Assembly (NCBI GenBank): GCA_934045075.1
Contig: OW203732.1
Coordinates: 13,866,201 to 13,930,200, forward strand
Reading direction: 5' to 3'
Length of the DNA: 64,000 bases
Origin: Yponomeuta sedellus
Taxonomy: Eukaryota > Arthropoda > Insecta > Lepidoptera > Yponomeutidae
This document shows positions 28,871 to 40,434 of this stretch, in pieces. A program made the position numbers and the translations under genes. Each line of letters begins with the position of its first letter. Position 1 is the stretch's first letter. The notes below the pieces were generated by a model. That model was not told where the DNA came from and made no database searches. It saw nothing but the letters and a program-made list of their open reading frames with translations.

Positions 28871-29159
28871 GGATTGTAAGACAGTGGCGGGCCTTACTGT
28901 CAGAAGTCATCAAGCCGCCCATAAGGCCTCTGACATGGCTTAACGACTGTCATAACTGATGCACGTTAAGTCGTTGATGACAGCCGGCAACAACGACTTA
29001 ACGTGCCTTGCGAAGCACGGAAGCGCTCGGAAAAATGCCACTAGCTGTAGTCACGGGACGCTCACCCATCCTGTACCTGACCGCGCCTGTAGTTACTTAA
29101 CCAAGTGATTGAATGCAATCACACGATTCGCCTAGGCCACGAGCGCTTCAATTGAATCA

Positions 29160-30310
29160 ATTAATTTCTTTATTTGTAGCCATAGGTAAATGATAGCGAT
29201 GATGGCGAAACGTAAAGCTACTTGCAAGCAGGCGGCGAAAGGGGAGGAGCGGGCACAAAACGAATCAATGACCTCTGTTTTGGTTGTCATTGTAAATAGT
29301 TGAGTTGTCAAACTCAACATTCGAAACTGGCAGTACACTTAATAATAGCATTTTGATGTTTTGACATTTCCATATCATATACTTTTGATAACAATTGAAG
29401 ATTACACGCACAAAAAAATAGATCAGTTACTTTGCCAAGTTTGTCATGAAAATTATGATAGATATCATTTTGCCTCTAGTATAAGTGATTGCTGTGCCTC
29501 GTTTCCCTTGAAGACAAATAAATATTTTCTATTCTATTCGCTGTTGCTGGTCTAACTGTACGCTGCTGTTACTGTACGTCAGCAGATGTAGATCCGAAGT
29601 TATTTCATTTATTAGGTACGAAAATGCTTGCTTATCTATCTTGAATGAGACATGTTTTACACATGTTTTAGCAAAGGAATAAATCATTATCTTTCATCTT
29701 TACGGACGTTTCAAATTTGATAATAGTGCCTTTTAGACTAAGCAGCATTTCATTTCTTATTTAGTTTTATTTTCATTTTCATTGTAAATAAAACTTTTTC
29801 TCACCCGGTAGTTGTAACGCAGGCAATACGAGTTGAACAACTCGGGCAATTTCGTCGAAATTCGGTTTTAGCCTAACTGGCACCCCCGACTCGGCATCGT
29901 AAAACTTTTACCTACTATCCCGGGCGTAGAATTTAAAGAAACGAACGGCTGACCGAACACAGTTTTCACCCACCACTTTGGAACTGCCGCTTAAGAACTG
30001 AAAGCGTGTAAAAGCTGATTTGCTGTCTACTGAGGATAGACACAATAGACAGTAAATCAGCTTCTAAATAGTTATGGGTGACTTTGTGACGAGTGTTAAA
30101 GTGTCGTCAGTACAAGTGAAATAACGACGACGGTACGACTCGCGCTTTTAGCGCATTAATGTCATAATTTAATAATTCTACGGTCAGCTATCCCGCTGAA
30201 TCATATCAGTCCAAAACATACATTTTTTAGGCAGAGACAAAACTTTTATAGTATTCCTCTACAGCATTTTTTTATCTTTATTACATTAACCGAGAGATGT
30301 CATGAAACAA
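29160..30310. other. No recognisable gene; hairpin at 30012-30063
   Basis: Unique-looking DNA. A near-perfect 17-bp inverted repeat with an 18-bp loop lies at 30012-30063 (listed separately). Confidence 0.4.
30012..30063. repeat. Hairpin with 17-bp arms
   Basis: Arms aagctgattt[g]ctgtct (30012-30028) and agacag[t]aaatcagctt (30047-30063) pair in 16 of 17 positions, with an 18-nt loop. Confidence 0.85.
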
Positions 30311-30317
30311 TGTAGTT

Positions 30318-30465
30318 AGTTGGACCTGACAATTCCGCACTTGGCCTCATAGTTGGGACATTGTACGTAGCTCTGAAGTATGTTTGCGCTTCAGACACTA
30401 GGGTTTCTTCACGATTTTTTTCTTTAAAGTTAGCGACTGGTCACTATAACTTCACAAAAGTACAA
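30318..30465 (-). mobile_element. SINE-H fragment
   Basis: 'gttagttggacctgacaatt', 'gcctcatagttgggacattg', 'cgcttcagacactagggttt' and 'cactataacttcacaaaag' follow the block order of the copy at 52080-52335. Confidence 0.65.
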
Positions 30466-30719
30466 AACTTATAACGTGCAAAATCATTGGTACATGCGAA
30501 TATGGTACCACAAAGAATTTTTGTGCTCCACGTATGTAGATAGATACACAGATAGAAAATACTTTAATGCACGAACTGAAAAAAAATATCATGCACGTGT
30601 TGTATTTACTTTTGTGAGAACGAAATTTCTTAAAAACTCTGATTAAGTTTCTGATAAGCAGGTATTTATCCAAAGCTTAATTTAACATACTTTTACTTAT
30701 TTTAATTATTACTTTGAGT

Positions 30720-30870
30720 TTCTTCTTCTTCTTATGGTGCTTCTTCAACTAGCGAAGGTTGGCAGTCAGCTCTGCATATTTTTTTTGTCCGCAAGTGCTG
30801 CTGAGTTCAGCAGTACTTGTGATTCCGGTCCACTCCCATAATTTTCTCAACCAACATGTCTTTCTCCGGT
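30720..30870 (-). repeat. LINE 3'-region relic
   Basis: 'cttcttcttcttatggtgct', 'gaaggttggcagtcagctct' and 'caaccaacatgtctttctcc' suggest the inverse of a decayed LINE coding end. Related to 5340-5460. Confidence 0.35.
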
Positions 30871-31269
30871 CTAAGCGACAGCGATTTTGAGTTATGTCTG
30901 TAATAATCGGCCTATGCGTATTTTGTTAGCGATTTTAAGTTTACGCTACAATAATACCAATTTCGAAGCTTGTGTAGTGATTTTGAAGATCAAGTTAGTA
31001 CAAAAAAGTAAAAAAACAATAATCATAGTCTCAAAAACGGCTACAGAGATTTGTATGAAATGTAGTATATCTGATTTATGTGATCGACGTCCTCCGACCC
31101 TAGAATTAATATACAGGAAAGTAGTGAAATTTTTAATTTGAGCACGTTGAAACCCGCAAATAGCGTCGTCATGCTAGATCGGTGTAACATGTCGATGTTG
31201 ATCAAATTTAATTTAAGGGAAGGGAAATTTAATCGCGAGGACCATAATTACAACAAAAATATGATTTTG

Positions 31270-31340
31270 CCACCATAACACAATAGCTCAGTTAGGAGGT
31301 GTGTCTTTGAAACAAAAGTTTGAATCCTGCTAAATTTTAT
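31270..31340 (+). mobile_element. Degenerate tRNA-like sequence
   Basis: 'aatagctcagttaggaggtg' resembles an A box with D arm, and 'aagtttgaatcctgctaaa' resembles a degraded B box. The stems do not form, so it is an old SINE head at best. Confidence 0.35.
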
Positions 31341-31847
31341 CGGCTAAAGCTTTGTTTTTTGACTTTATTTCAACGCGTAAAGCGAGATAGTGGGAATAAC
31401 GCTTATATTGAACTTGTGGTCCCCTAGCAGTAGAGAAAATATATTTTTGTTTGTTTTTCACGTATATTTTGGAAATTGTAACAAAGTAATTGATATTAAA
31501 TTTTTCACTACTTTGAAAATTGAACAACAGATGGCGCTTCATAACAATTGAATGTATTTTACAACATAGTGTGAATCGTAGTCGCCTAGGTAGGTAGACT
31601 TATTCCAAACCGCCGTCCTTCTGAGCTATTTCACTCGTTGTGAATATTTGGTGCGAGGGAACTGAATGGACCATTACGCGTTTTATTAAGCTACAATAAC
31701 ACAATAATAATATTCAAACGGGGAATTGCCGTTTAAATGTAACGGGGTTAGGGGAAGGGAGGGATCTTGTAAACATTCACTCTTTCGGGAATGCAAGGCT
31801 AGTTTATCAGATTATTTGAAGCCCTTTAAGAGTTGAGTGCGGCTGAG

Positions 31848-32190
31848 GAAGCGCCCGTGGCCGTCAATCACGAAGCTTAAGCAACTATAGGCGCGGACAG
31901 ATACTGCATGGTTACCATCCTTTGACTACCGCTAGTGGCATTTTTCCGAGCGCATCCGTGCTTCGCTAAGCCGTTCGTGCCGATTCTCATATAATGGCAG
32001 TCGTTAAGCCATATCAGAATCCTTATAGGCAGCTTGAAAACTTCTGACAGTAAGGCCAACCACTGTCTTACATTCCTTCACCACCCCGGACTTGGCCCCC
32101 GTGGTGGAGTATGGCATAACCTTCCTGCGATACAGGAAGACACCTGTGCCCTAGCAGTGGGGACATAAAAAGGGTTGATATCGATCGTTT
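31848..32190 (+). mobile_element. SINE-B, diverged full-length copy
   Basis: 'aagcgcccgtggccgtcaat' and 'cttaagcaactataggcgcg' show the head with a deletion between them. The body has 'cattttrccgagcg'-type blocks, 'gacttggcccccgtggtgga' and tail 'gcagtggggacataaaaagg'. The C-box region is degraded ('tggttaccatcctttgact'). Confidence 0.8.
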
Positions 32191-32554
32191 AGTTCACTAG
32201 CCAACGTCATATTACATTCCGACATCCCACTGAACGAAAACGAGATCCGAGTTCGAGAATGATGAAATAACAACCACTCGGAACTCCAAGCACATCGGCA
32301 CGAAAAATATTTTTGCTGATCATGTTTGCATTGACACCGTAATCCGTACGTTCCCTGAGAGGGTCCGATCCGACTCGACGTAATCCTATTTCGAGGATCC
32401 TTAGAACATGGCGTAATGGGATCAACCTGAGTGGAAGGCAGCTGGTGACTGACGAGGCTTATACCTTTATGTTGTATTCTTTGCAACAGTTGCATAATTA
32501 AACAGACATGTGCGGGAGCTGACTTAGTGCTGGAAAGATGGTTTCTGCATCTAC

Positions 32555-32927
32555 TTAATGAGATTACTTATACAGCGTCCAATAGCATCTTCATTCACAC
32601 TTGTGAAGGGTGAAGGGACCACTCGGAAACTGCAGTGCCTCGGACATGGTTTCAGATAGTGTAGGCTTGCCCAACACCTATACCATCCTGACAGCTTAGT
32701 CGGCCTAGCCCACAGGAAACTCTAGTCAATACGTGCGGACCCAACCAAGCCGCGGGTTTTCACACTTTGTTTTCCTTCACGTGTAGTATTGCGACTACAA
32801 ATTCGCAAATTTAGGTACAAAACTTTTAAATTAAACAATGTCATTGGTACATGCACGCACTGGGGATCGAACCTGGGTCTCTCGCTTACGCGTCTACTGT
32901 TCTACCCACTGCGCTACCACCGCTCAC
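32555..32927 (-). mobile_element. SINE-I, full-length, tRNA-headed
   Basis: On the minus strand: head 'gcggtggtagcgcagtggg' with B box 'ccaggttcgatccccag', then 'gtgcatgtaccaatgacatt', 'tttgtagtcgcaatacta', 'gtgaaggaaaacaaagtg', 'cgcggcttggttgggtccgc', 'gtgggctaggccgactaagc' and 'agatgctattggacgctgta'. Same block order as 34601-35006. Confidence 0.82.
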
Positions 32928-33129
32928 GGGAAAGATGAAATTTGGCATAAATGTGCATATTAATCAAACCAAGGTAAAGGGAAATATACAAAAAAATCTA
33001 GGAGTGTTTTTTTAGCTTACTCCCCTACAAAATTAGTAGATTTTGAAATGGACACCTAGTTTGAATTGTAACGTTCATTAAGCCGCAGTCTCTGTGCTAC
33101 TTTGAATAAAATCATTTGATTTCAAGAAT

Positions 33130-33190
33130 CAAAATCCCCAGCCGGGCTTTGAACCCGGGACATCTCGCATGGTAGGCAGATGCAGAAAAA
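33130..33190 (-). mobile_element. tRNA-like SINE head relic
   Basis: 'ccagccgggctttgaacccg' and 'ggacatctcgcatggtaggc' read on the minus strand as a T-arm (GGGTTCAAAGCCC) and anticodon region. The flanking 33040-33125 resembles 8460-8560. Confidence 0.45.
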
Positions 33191-33422
33191 GTACGATAAT
33201 CGCTGAAACGTGGCTGAAATTATTAGCCTCGAAAAGTACACAGTAATGTCACATTTTGTTTGTCATTTTTCGTTGCCCGTTAAGTAATTTTAGCAAGCTA
33301 ACATTTTTTACCTTACAATTTCGGAATGAATGTGTACCGAACAAAACACAGAGGAAAAAGAAAAATAATTGTCTTGTTTGTTTGTTAAAACGTCTGTTAG
33401 CTCTGAATGTAAATAAATAGGT

Positions 33423-33883
33423 TTAAAAACCTATTTAGAGGCTAAAAATTTCACCCATGCCGGGATTCGAACCCGCAACCTCTGGCTATCCGTGCCAGCG
33501 CTCTACCAATTGAGCCAATGGGCGACTCACCGGCATCAGTGAAATTTCGAAACTCTTTACACTATTATCTGTATTACGTACAGGCAGTGACATCTGGCTT
33601 AAGCAAATTGCATCACTTACAGCCCCGACTACCTACTTTGCAGTTAGGTTTTACATCGGAACGATATCACTGTACCCACATGATTATACTATTTTTATTT
33701 TTAATGCACTAACCCGTGCTAAGGACAAATTTAAAAACCTATTTAGATAGATATGGTAGAGCGCTGGCACGGATAGCCAGAGGTTGCGGGTTCGAATCCC
33801 GGCATGGGTGAAATTTTTAGCCTCTAAATAGGTTTTTAAATTTGTCCTTAGCACGGGTTAGTGCATTAAAAATAAAAATAGTA
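33423..33883 (+). mobile_element. SINE-A, inverted 5' unit plus 3' unit
   Basis: A 13-bp duplication TAAATAAATAGGT (33410-33422 and 33884-33896) flanks the insert. The left 320 bp is a complete unit in minus orientation with a minus tRNA-like module (about 33450-33525). At about 33748 the orientation changes to plus, with a second tRNA-like module (33753-33812) and the 3' end 'gcattaaaaataaaaatagt'. Reading 5' to 3' in the plus sense, the 5' part is inverted. Confidence 0.88.
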
Positions 33884-33984
33884 TAAATAAATAGGTACCT
33901 AAACAAAGTAATAATGCTCTGTGTGTGCCTTATAAAAACGGCGCATGTTTGTATCTCATGATACTTAAGAATCCAATACAGCTT

Positions 33985-34060
33985 TACTTTAACAATACAA
34001 TACAATGCCTTTATTTGTCAAATATGGGTGTTTACATGCACGTGGTTAAGATGAAAAAAT
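33985..34060 (-). mobile_element. LINE 3' tail relic
   Basis: 'caatacaatacaatgccttt' then 'atttgtcaaatatgggtg' resembles the inverse of LINE polyadenylation ends ('aataaaggcattgtattgta'). Confidence 0.4.
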
Positions 34061-34600
34061 GTTCGCCATATTTTGCCTCGCGGCGTACAAATATTATTAG
34101 TTTTCTTAATTCTATAGGTATATAAAATGCCCAAATAATGGAAAGTTACAATGTCATTTACAATTTAAATTACCTAGGTAGTGTACAAGTTGATAAGTGA
34201 TATTGTCATACTAATGAAAAAAATAATTATTTCAAGAAGAAAACTTCTATCTTATAGTAGCATCTATCGCATTTTTGTTTCGTGCCATTTTATTTACTTT
34301 GTTAAATGGATAACTTATCGCCAGTATTATTAAGATTAAATTATTTATTCATCCAAATCAGAGTTGCGCAGCTATGGTACAATAACATTACGTGAAGTAT
34401 ATTTTAGATATAAGATTATAGGACTTACACCTAAATAATGAATGCCTGATGTCTAAACTAGTCAGGGCCAGTTGCAGAGATGAACATTTCACTAAGTTAA
34501 TACTTTGGTTCAGTCTCTTCAGAACAACTAAGCAGAACGACATCTAATCTCTAATAACATTAATATTTTCTTTAAGTTAAATCAAAATCCATATACCAAG

Positions 34601-35006
34601 CGGAGGTAGCTCAGTGGGTAGAACCATATTATGGCCTCGCAAGCGAGAGCTCCAGGTTCGATCCTCAGTGCGGGCATGTACCAATGACTTTGTTTAATTT
34701 CAAAGTTACGTACATTTGCAAATTTGTAGTCGCAATACCACACGCTAACCGTGAAGGAAAACATCGTGAGGAAACCTGCGGCTTGGTTGGCTCCGCACGT
34801 ATTGACTAGTCTTTCCTGTGGGCTAGGCCGACTAAGCTGTCAGGATGGTATAGGTGCAGGGCAAGCATACACCATCTATAAAACCATGTCCCAGGCACTA
34901 CAGCGTCGTAGTGGTCCCTTCATCCATCTAGTGTGGGTGAAGATGCCACTGGACGCTGTATAAATCATCCCATTAAGTAGATGCAAAAGGCCAATATTAT
35001 TATTAT
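34601..35006 (+). mobile_element. SINE-I, full-length copy with target-site duplication
   Basis: Flanked by TATACCAAG (34592-34600 and 35007-35015). The head 'cggaggtagctcagtgggta' holds the A box and 'ctccaggttcgatcctcag' the B box. The body follows: 'catgtaccaatgactttg', 'aatttgtagtcgcaatacca', 'gtgaaggaaaacatcgtgag', 'gctaggccgactaagctgtc', 'gatgccactggacgctgtat'. It ends in (ATT)n. About 406 bp and nearly intact, so it may be a fairly young insertion. Confidence 0.88.
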
Positions 35007-35136
35007 TATACCAAGTAACACGTCATAGTAAATATAAAACCAATAAAATTAAACAAGCAAACAAATTATTAATAATAGTGCCTGGTTCCTAAATTTAGGA
35101 CGATATATTTACGTCGATACTTGCAGTAAAATTTAC

Positions 35137-35480
<344 letters not shown>

Positions 35481-35499
35481 CTAAAGCTAATGACAAACT

Positions 35500-36120
35500 T
35501 ACCGTTGTATTTGATTGGCATTGAAAAACATTTCTATTGTAACAATAATTTCCTCTGAGTATTATTTGAGTCTCATTTTCTATACCGTGGTTACATCCTA
35601 ATATTTGTTTTCAGAAGAACCTCTGTAATAACAGCAAATGCGAGATAATATTTTTCTATCTCCCAGGATTGCATAAAAAGCAAAAGACATAAATCATATA
35701 ATTCTAGGGGAACATTTCCTGTTATATTTTAAGTAAGGTAGCTATGCGTAATTTTTCCTTGTATTTGAGTTACTCACTTATACTTAAGAATCAAATTGGA
35801 AGCAGTTTAGAAGCCAATTGAATTACCCTGAGAGTCAATCACTTAACTTTAGGGATGATTTTTATCAAAACAAGCTTCACTTTCAGAGAATGAACACCGC
35901 TGGATATTTCCGAGAATTGGTAATTCATACCAAAGCTGTTATTGTTTATCTTGACTGAGTTATCATGGAAAGAAACGAAAATGAAAATGTAGGTTAACGA
36001 AGAAAACATTATATATGCGAAATCACTTAAGTCTTCACGTCCTCCCGACACTATAGATAAGATTTAATTGGAATTCTTCATTGAACACACCAGGAAATAC
36101 ACATAAACTGTACATTTATG
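35500..36120. other. No recognisable feature
   Basis: AT-rich DNA without a repeat or convincing open frame. Confidence 0.4.
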
Positions 36121-36121
36121 A

Positions 36122-36252
36122 CCGAGGGCGGCTTGATAACTTCTGACAGTAAGGCCCGCCACTGTCTTACAATCCTACACCAATCCGGACTTGGCCTCCG
36201 TGGTGGAGTATGGCAAACTTTTCTGCGATGCAAAATTCAAGGGTTGATATCG
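36122..36252 (+). mobile_element. SINE-B, 3' part
   Basis: 'gggcggcttgataacttctg', 'acagtaaggcccgccactgt', 'ggacttggcctccgtggtgg' and 'caagggttgatatcgaga'. The segment between 'gatgcaaa' and the tail is deleted. Confidence 0.75.
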
Positions 36253-36254
36253 AG

Positions 36255-37500
36255 ACGCGTATATCTGGATGGAGCCCCAACCTACACTCTTATGTCATCA
36301 GCTTTACTTCTTCTTTTTCCTCTTCTTGGTAAGTACGCTCTTGAGAGAGCGGTCGTGGTCCTCATGAGGAGACTCGATTGTAGGCTGATGTTGCGTGGCT
36401 CATGATGGCAATACTTCTCTCTTGGTTAGATGCTGCTTTGGTGCATTCATTGTGTTTACCCACAGTGGACTTAAATTGGTCGGTCCAGGTTTTTTTTAAT
36501 TATTATTACAGTCATTAATTTTCCCCAACAGAATTGATCAAAATACATTGAATAAGTAATTAATTAAAAAAATATATAGATTAAAATTAAAATACATGCA
36601 TTTATAAATTAATAGATTAAAATCCAGGCTCCTCGCTTAATAATTTCGGAGTTTCCGAAACGTTGAAGTTTCGGAAAATTTCCAACATGCATTATTTCTT
36701 TCGAATACGTGTAACCGCCGCACGGTCTCGCTTAACTACACGGTCTCGCTTAACTATCGTTGTAGCAAAGTGCGTTCCTATTAAAGCGAACCTCCCCAGT
36801 TCCCATTTAGGGAAAAAATGGGGTAAGAATAAAAACCTGTAATTTCTCCTCGGGGCGAGTTTTCGTGATAAATCGCCAAGCGATTTTCACGAGTCGTTGG
36901 CCACGCCCACTTAGGCGACCAGTCAGCGGCTTACGTTAGTTAAGGCTCTCACGCACAAATGGACCGAAAACAGATAAAGCTCTTACAATATTTACTTACC
37001 AAAGCTTACAGATATGACAAATGACGCGCGTGTCGTTTTATTAAAAGGGTTGCATTTTTTGTAGCCTCCCACTGCTAGGCAATAACCTTCCCTTAAGCTC
37101 TCCACTAGTCTCTATTGTAGTCACTTCTTGCCGACCCACTAGGGGGGACGTCCCTCCATTTCCGTTTTATTCTGACATCTTCACGATATCCTTCGCACGG
37201 AACTCCTTCAAACTAAGTTAGTTCCATAAGTGCGAAAACTCATAACTTAAGAAATATCTATAATACTAAGACTATGGACATCTCCCGAAATAAAACTATT
37301 GAATTGATAAATAGTAAACGTGCTACCGGAACACAAAGTTAGGTACGTTAAAAGTTTTTATTGGCTAGCTCCATCTTGTTTTAATTCATAGCGTAAAGCG
37401 AGATGTCGCTACCCGATAGTGGGACAAAACCCCCCCTCCCTTCTCTCGCCTGTGGATATGTGATCCTTATAAGCAACAGAACAAGCCAAGACCCAGCCCA
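36255..37500. other. Mostly unrecognised; short direct repeat at 36720-36755
   Basis: Contains an 18-bp tandem duplication 'cacggtctcgcttaacta' at about 36721. 'cgtaaagcgagatgtcgcta' near 37393 resembles 31376-31400. No coding signal. Confidence 0.4.
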
Positions 37501-37504
37501 TACT

Positions 37505-37758
37505 TCCATTTCAGCCTATTGCAGTCTACTGCTGGACATAAGCCTCCCCCAGCGTGCGCCACAAGACCCGATCTCCCGTTTTCGCCATCCAGTCACCACC
37601 AGCCACCTTTTTCAGGTCGTCGTTCCATCTGGCCGGAGGGCCTCCTACACTACGCTTGCCGAGTCGTGGTCTCCATTCGAGAACCCGTCTGCTCCAACGA
37701 TCATCGGTTCTGCGACAGATGTGACCAGCCCATTGCCACTTCAGCCTGCTACACTTCT
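37505..37758 (-). pseudogene. RTE-clade LINE C-terminus, frame intact
   Basis: On the minus strand the frame reads 'SRLKWQWAGHICRRTDDRWS', 'RRVLEWRPRLGKRSVGGPPA', 'RWNDDLKKVAGGDWMAKTGD' and 'RVLWRTLGEAYVQQ' before a stop at 37526-37528. It is the intact equivalent of the tail of the relic at 10949-12090. 5'-truncated: no RT domain. The 3' end 'gtccagcagtagactgcaat' marks the same terminus as the family D tails. Confidence 0.85.
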
Positions 37759-37789
37759 GAACTTACCCATACTTAATAAGCGCTGAAGA

Positions 37790-38400
37790 CATAAATATAT
37801 TTGCTGGCGATACTACCGAATCTATGAATAAAGTTTGCAAGGCTTTAAAACTTAGATGCGGTCTCTTAAAAACGCTTACCAGTTGCTACAAAGGTTCAGG
37901 TAGTTTCTCTTGCCGCAAGGGCACCGCAGCGGTTTAGTCGTAAATTTCCACCCTGTCGTTAACTAGTTTTGGCTCGATGGAATCGAAACGGCATCGGAAT
38001 GCAATTGCTGTAGATTCAGTTCAGATATTTGATTGTCATTCTGTGAAACGATGTGGAAGTAAAGAGGAAAGTGTACCATTTATTTGGCCTTAAGTAACAT
38101 GCCATTCATCATATCAGCTTAGCGCAACCGCCTTTGAATATAGCTCTTATAACTTTGTCTCTTTAAGATCCCCTCTCTTAAACACACAGATTCCAGTGAC
38201 AATGGCATTTTCTAATCGCGAAGTAAAATATGACAAGGAAATTTGAATATTTACCTGATTATGAAGGGTGCTGGCAATACCGATAGGTAAATACGCTTGT
38301 ACATGTAGGCAATACTCAGACAGCAATGTATTTGCTCAGAGACCTCACAATTTATTACAGTAAATAGCACATCAACCCTAACATGATGCAAACTACACAC
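37790..38400. other. No recognisable feature
   Basis: No repeat I can name and no meaningful open frame. Confidence 0.4.
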
Positions 38401-38404
38401 TTCT

Positions 38405-38490
38405 TCTTCTTCAGGCTATATATTAGTCCACTGTTGGACATAGCCCTCTCCTAATGAGCGCCATAGCGCCCTGTCTTCAGCGTTCATACT
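38405..38490 (-). mobile_element. RTE LINE 3' tail (family D)
   Basis: 'cttcaggctatatattagtc', 'cactgttggacatagccctc' and 'atagcgccctgtcttcagcg'. Minus strand, 5'-truncated. Confidence 0.72.
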
Positions 38491-38579
38491 ACACACTTAC
38501 ATGACGTCATTTTAGCTAAATCCATTTGAAACGTTCACAACCAAAATATCCTAGTTCTAGCGTTAAGTAATCTGCTCAA

Positions 38580-38725
38580 ATGAATCATCATCAGTACACT
38601 ACTATTCACTGCTGGGCCCTTTCCCTAAAATGCCAACTCTCACGGTTCTGTGCCATCCACATCCACTGACCCTCTGCGGACTCAACGACATTATCTGACC
38701 ATAGGCCTGCTGGTCTTATTATATT
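38580..38725 (-). repeat. LINE 3'-region relic
   Basis: 'tgaatcatcatcagtacact', 'attcactgctgggccctttc' and 'ccatccacatccactgaccc' form an ordered block set typical of another lepidopteran LINE end in minus orientation. Confidence 0.45.
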
Positions 38726-39011
38726 TTATTTTACTTACTCTAGCTGATGCCCACCAATTCGTCTGCGTATAGCTGGAAGATGGTAGATTTTTTCCTACTA
38801 TCTTGACACTCATCATCGTATTTTGGTCAATTCACACAATATTTTTATAAATTGTAGCCTATGTGTTATTCTGATGTATAAGCTATATTATTGTTAAGTT
38901 TTATTAAAATCCATTAGGTAATTTTTACGTGAAAAAGTATTCACCCATACTTACAAACTTTCACGTTTATAATATTAGTTGGATTTAGTGTACAATACAG
39001 ATCACAACCAT

Positions 39012-39247
39012 TATATTCATGGACATATTACACAGATCTCGTAAGCCCTATACTAAGTACAACTAAATGACTTGTGTTATAGGTGCTATAACTCGATGAT
39101 AGATTTAATACAATAAATACATAGATAACATCCAAGACCCGAGACAAACTAGAAAAGTTCGTTTCCTAGTTTGACCGGGCCGGGGATGGAACCCGAGACC
39201 TTCGGTTTTACAGTCAACGTGGCAAACCGCTGCGCCACCATGGCCTA
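39012..39247 (-). mobile_element. SINE-J, tRNA-headed
   Basis: Minus strand: head 'ggccatggtggcgcagcgg' and B box 'ggttccatccccggcccggt' (changed from GGTTCGA). The body 'gtttgtctcgggtcttggat' and the tail 'acgagatctgtgtaatatgt' follow. Confidence 0.8.
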
Positions 39248-39330
39248 AGCATGCACACACAACATCGCCACATGTCACTTTGAGTATCTTAATAAGTACA
39301 AAATAATAGGGATATGTAAGCACTTAGAGA

Positions 39331-39487
39331 CCTTAGGGCGGCTTGAAAACTTCTGACAGTAAGACCAGCCACTAGTCTTGCAAGCCTCCACCAATCCGGA
39401 CTTGGGCCCCGTCGTGGAGTATGGCCTATACCTTCCTCAGGGAAGATACCCGTGCCCCTCGGTGGAGATATAATGGGTTGATGATGA
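39331..39487 (+). mobile_element. SINE-B, 3' part ('tgatgatgat' subfamily)
   Basis: 'gaccttagggcggcttgaaa', 'cagccactagtcttgcaagc' and 'cccctcggtggagatataat' followed by 'gggttgatgatgataat'. The subfamily differs from the 12581 type in 'ctagtcttgcaagcc' for 'ctgtcttacaatcc'. Confidence 0.75.
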
Positions 39488-39491
39488 TAAT

Positions 39492-39550
39492 ATAAGCACT
39501 TAGTATAGGGCTAACGAGATCTGTGTAATATGTCCACAAATACTTATTTA
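39492..39550 (+). mobile_element. SINE-J, 3' fragment
   Basis: 'agtatagggctaacgagatc' then 'tgtgtaatatgtccacaaat' and a (TTTA)n tail. 5'-truncated plus copy directly behind the SINE-B fragment. Confidence 0.65.
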
Positions 39551-39624
39551 TTTATTTATTATTATTTATTACTTAGATAAAACCACACAACTCTATGAAT
39601 TTGTCTACCCACTGACCTTTGCTC

Positions 39625-39970
39625 TGGGCCCTGTTTCATAAAACTAACAATCATGGTTGACTACATTTAAAAACCTATTTAGAGGCTAAAAATTTCACCC
39701 ATGCCGGGATTCGAACCCGCAGCCTCTGACTATCCGTGCCAGGTAAAAATTTAAGCCTCTAAATAGGTTTTTAATTTTGTCCTTAGCACGGGTTAGTGCA
39801 TTAAAAATAAAAATAGTATAATGGTTGAATACAATTCTATGTAAATTGCAAAGTGCACTAACCCAGAGATTAACAAGTAGACTTGTTACGCAATGAAAAA
39901 CAAATTGTCATAAAAAAGTTCCATAAAACTGCAATTCGTAAATTGCAGTTTTATGAAACTCGGCCCTATA
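39625..39970. mobile_element. Short TIR element (MITE-like) interrupted by SINE-A
   Basis: The ends 'gggccctgtttcataaaact' (left) and the inverse of 'agttttatgaaactcggccc' (right) are inverted repeats. Relatives: 53545-53700 ('gtttcatagaactaaaattc') and a minus piece at 45440-45475. SINE-A at 39665-39820 interrupts it. An internal hairpin lies at about 39917-39950 ('actgcaattcgtaaattgcagt'). I found no convincing target-site duplication for the outer element. Confidence 0.6.
39665..39820 (+). mobile_element. SINE-A, inverted 5' part plus 3' end
   Basis: Flanked by ATGGTTGA[C/A]TAC (39653-39664 and 39821-39832). The first 80 bp is a minus tRNA-like module half ('gggattcgaacccgcagcct'); the rest is the plus 3' end. 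The A-box half is missing. Confidence 0.85.
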
Positions 39971-40309
39971 TTCGGAAGCCACGGGGTGATCTGTGTCACC
40001 ATGTATCGCGCCCATTTCCATTTCAGTCTCAAGGCTATTTCGCCAATGTTGTCGATCAATCATCAGTCGTTATCTCGAAATTCCTACTGTTGCTTGAGTA
40101 TCCATCAATTGCCTTTGTATATGTACCTATGTTGTAGGGCATAGGTACATATAGAAAAAACTTGACCTAACTTGCCGATCGATCTATTCAGACAAAAGGT
40201 ATAATGGATACTTACCTTAATACAACATTTCTATATATTTTTCTTGTCCTGATTTGAGACGTACCTATACGAATAACTTGACATCGTAATATTACTGTAG
40301 GAAAAACGG

Positions 40310-40402
40310 CGGATGCGCCAAGCTGAAGACAGGGCGCTATGGCGCTCATTAGGGGAGGGCTATGTCCAGCAGTGGACTACATGATACAGCCTGAAGAAAG
40401 TA
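40310..40402 (+). mobile_element. RTE LINE 3' tail (family D)
   Basis: 'aagctgaagacagggcgcta', 'tggcgctcattaggggaggg' and 'ctatgtccagcagtggacta'. Same end as the RTE relic at 12090. Confidence 0.75.
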
Positions 40403-40434
40403 GGAAAAACAATAATGTAGCCTACATAATTATG

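Larger units (their letters stand above)
27855..29150 (-). mobile_element. SINE-B interrupted by a retroelement
   Basis: The SINE-B tail half (27855-27975) and the central and head half (28871-29150) are parts of one minus-strand copy. It is split at 'aagacagtgg' by the insertion at 27976-28870. The head retains box-C-like 'gggatgggtgagcgtcccgt' in reverse complement and 'cctgtagttacttaacc' (box A side). Confidence 0.88.

Noticed and set aside
28162..28922. Several overlapping open frames in the GC-rich element on both strands
   Set aside because: High GC removes stop codons by chance in all frames; only the longest plus frame is listed, and at low confidence.
34605..34680. Functional tRNA gene at the head of SINE-I
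   Set aside because: The acceptor stem does not pair and the sequence runs on into the SINE body with a target-site duplication at its far end.
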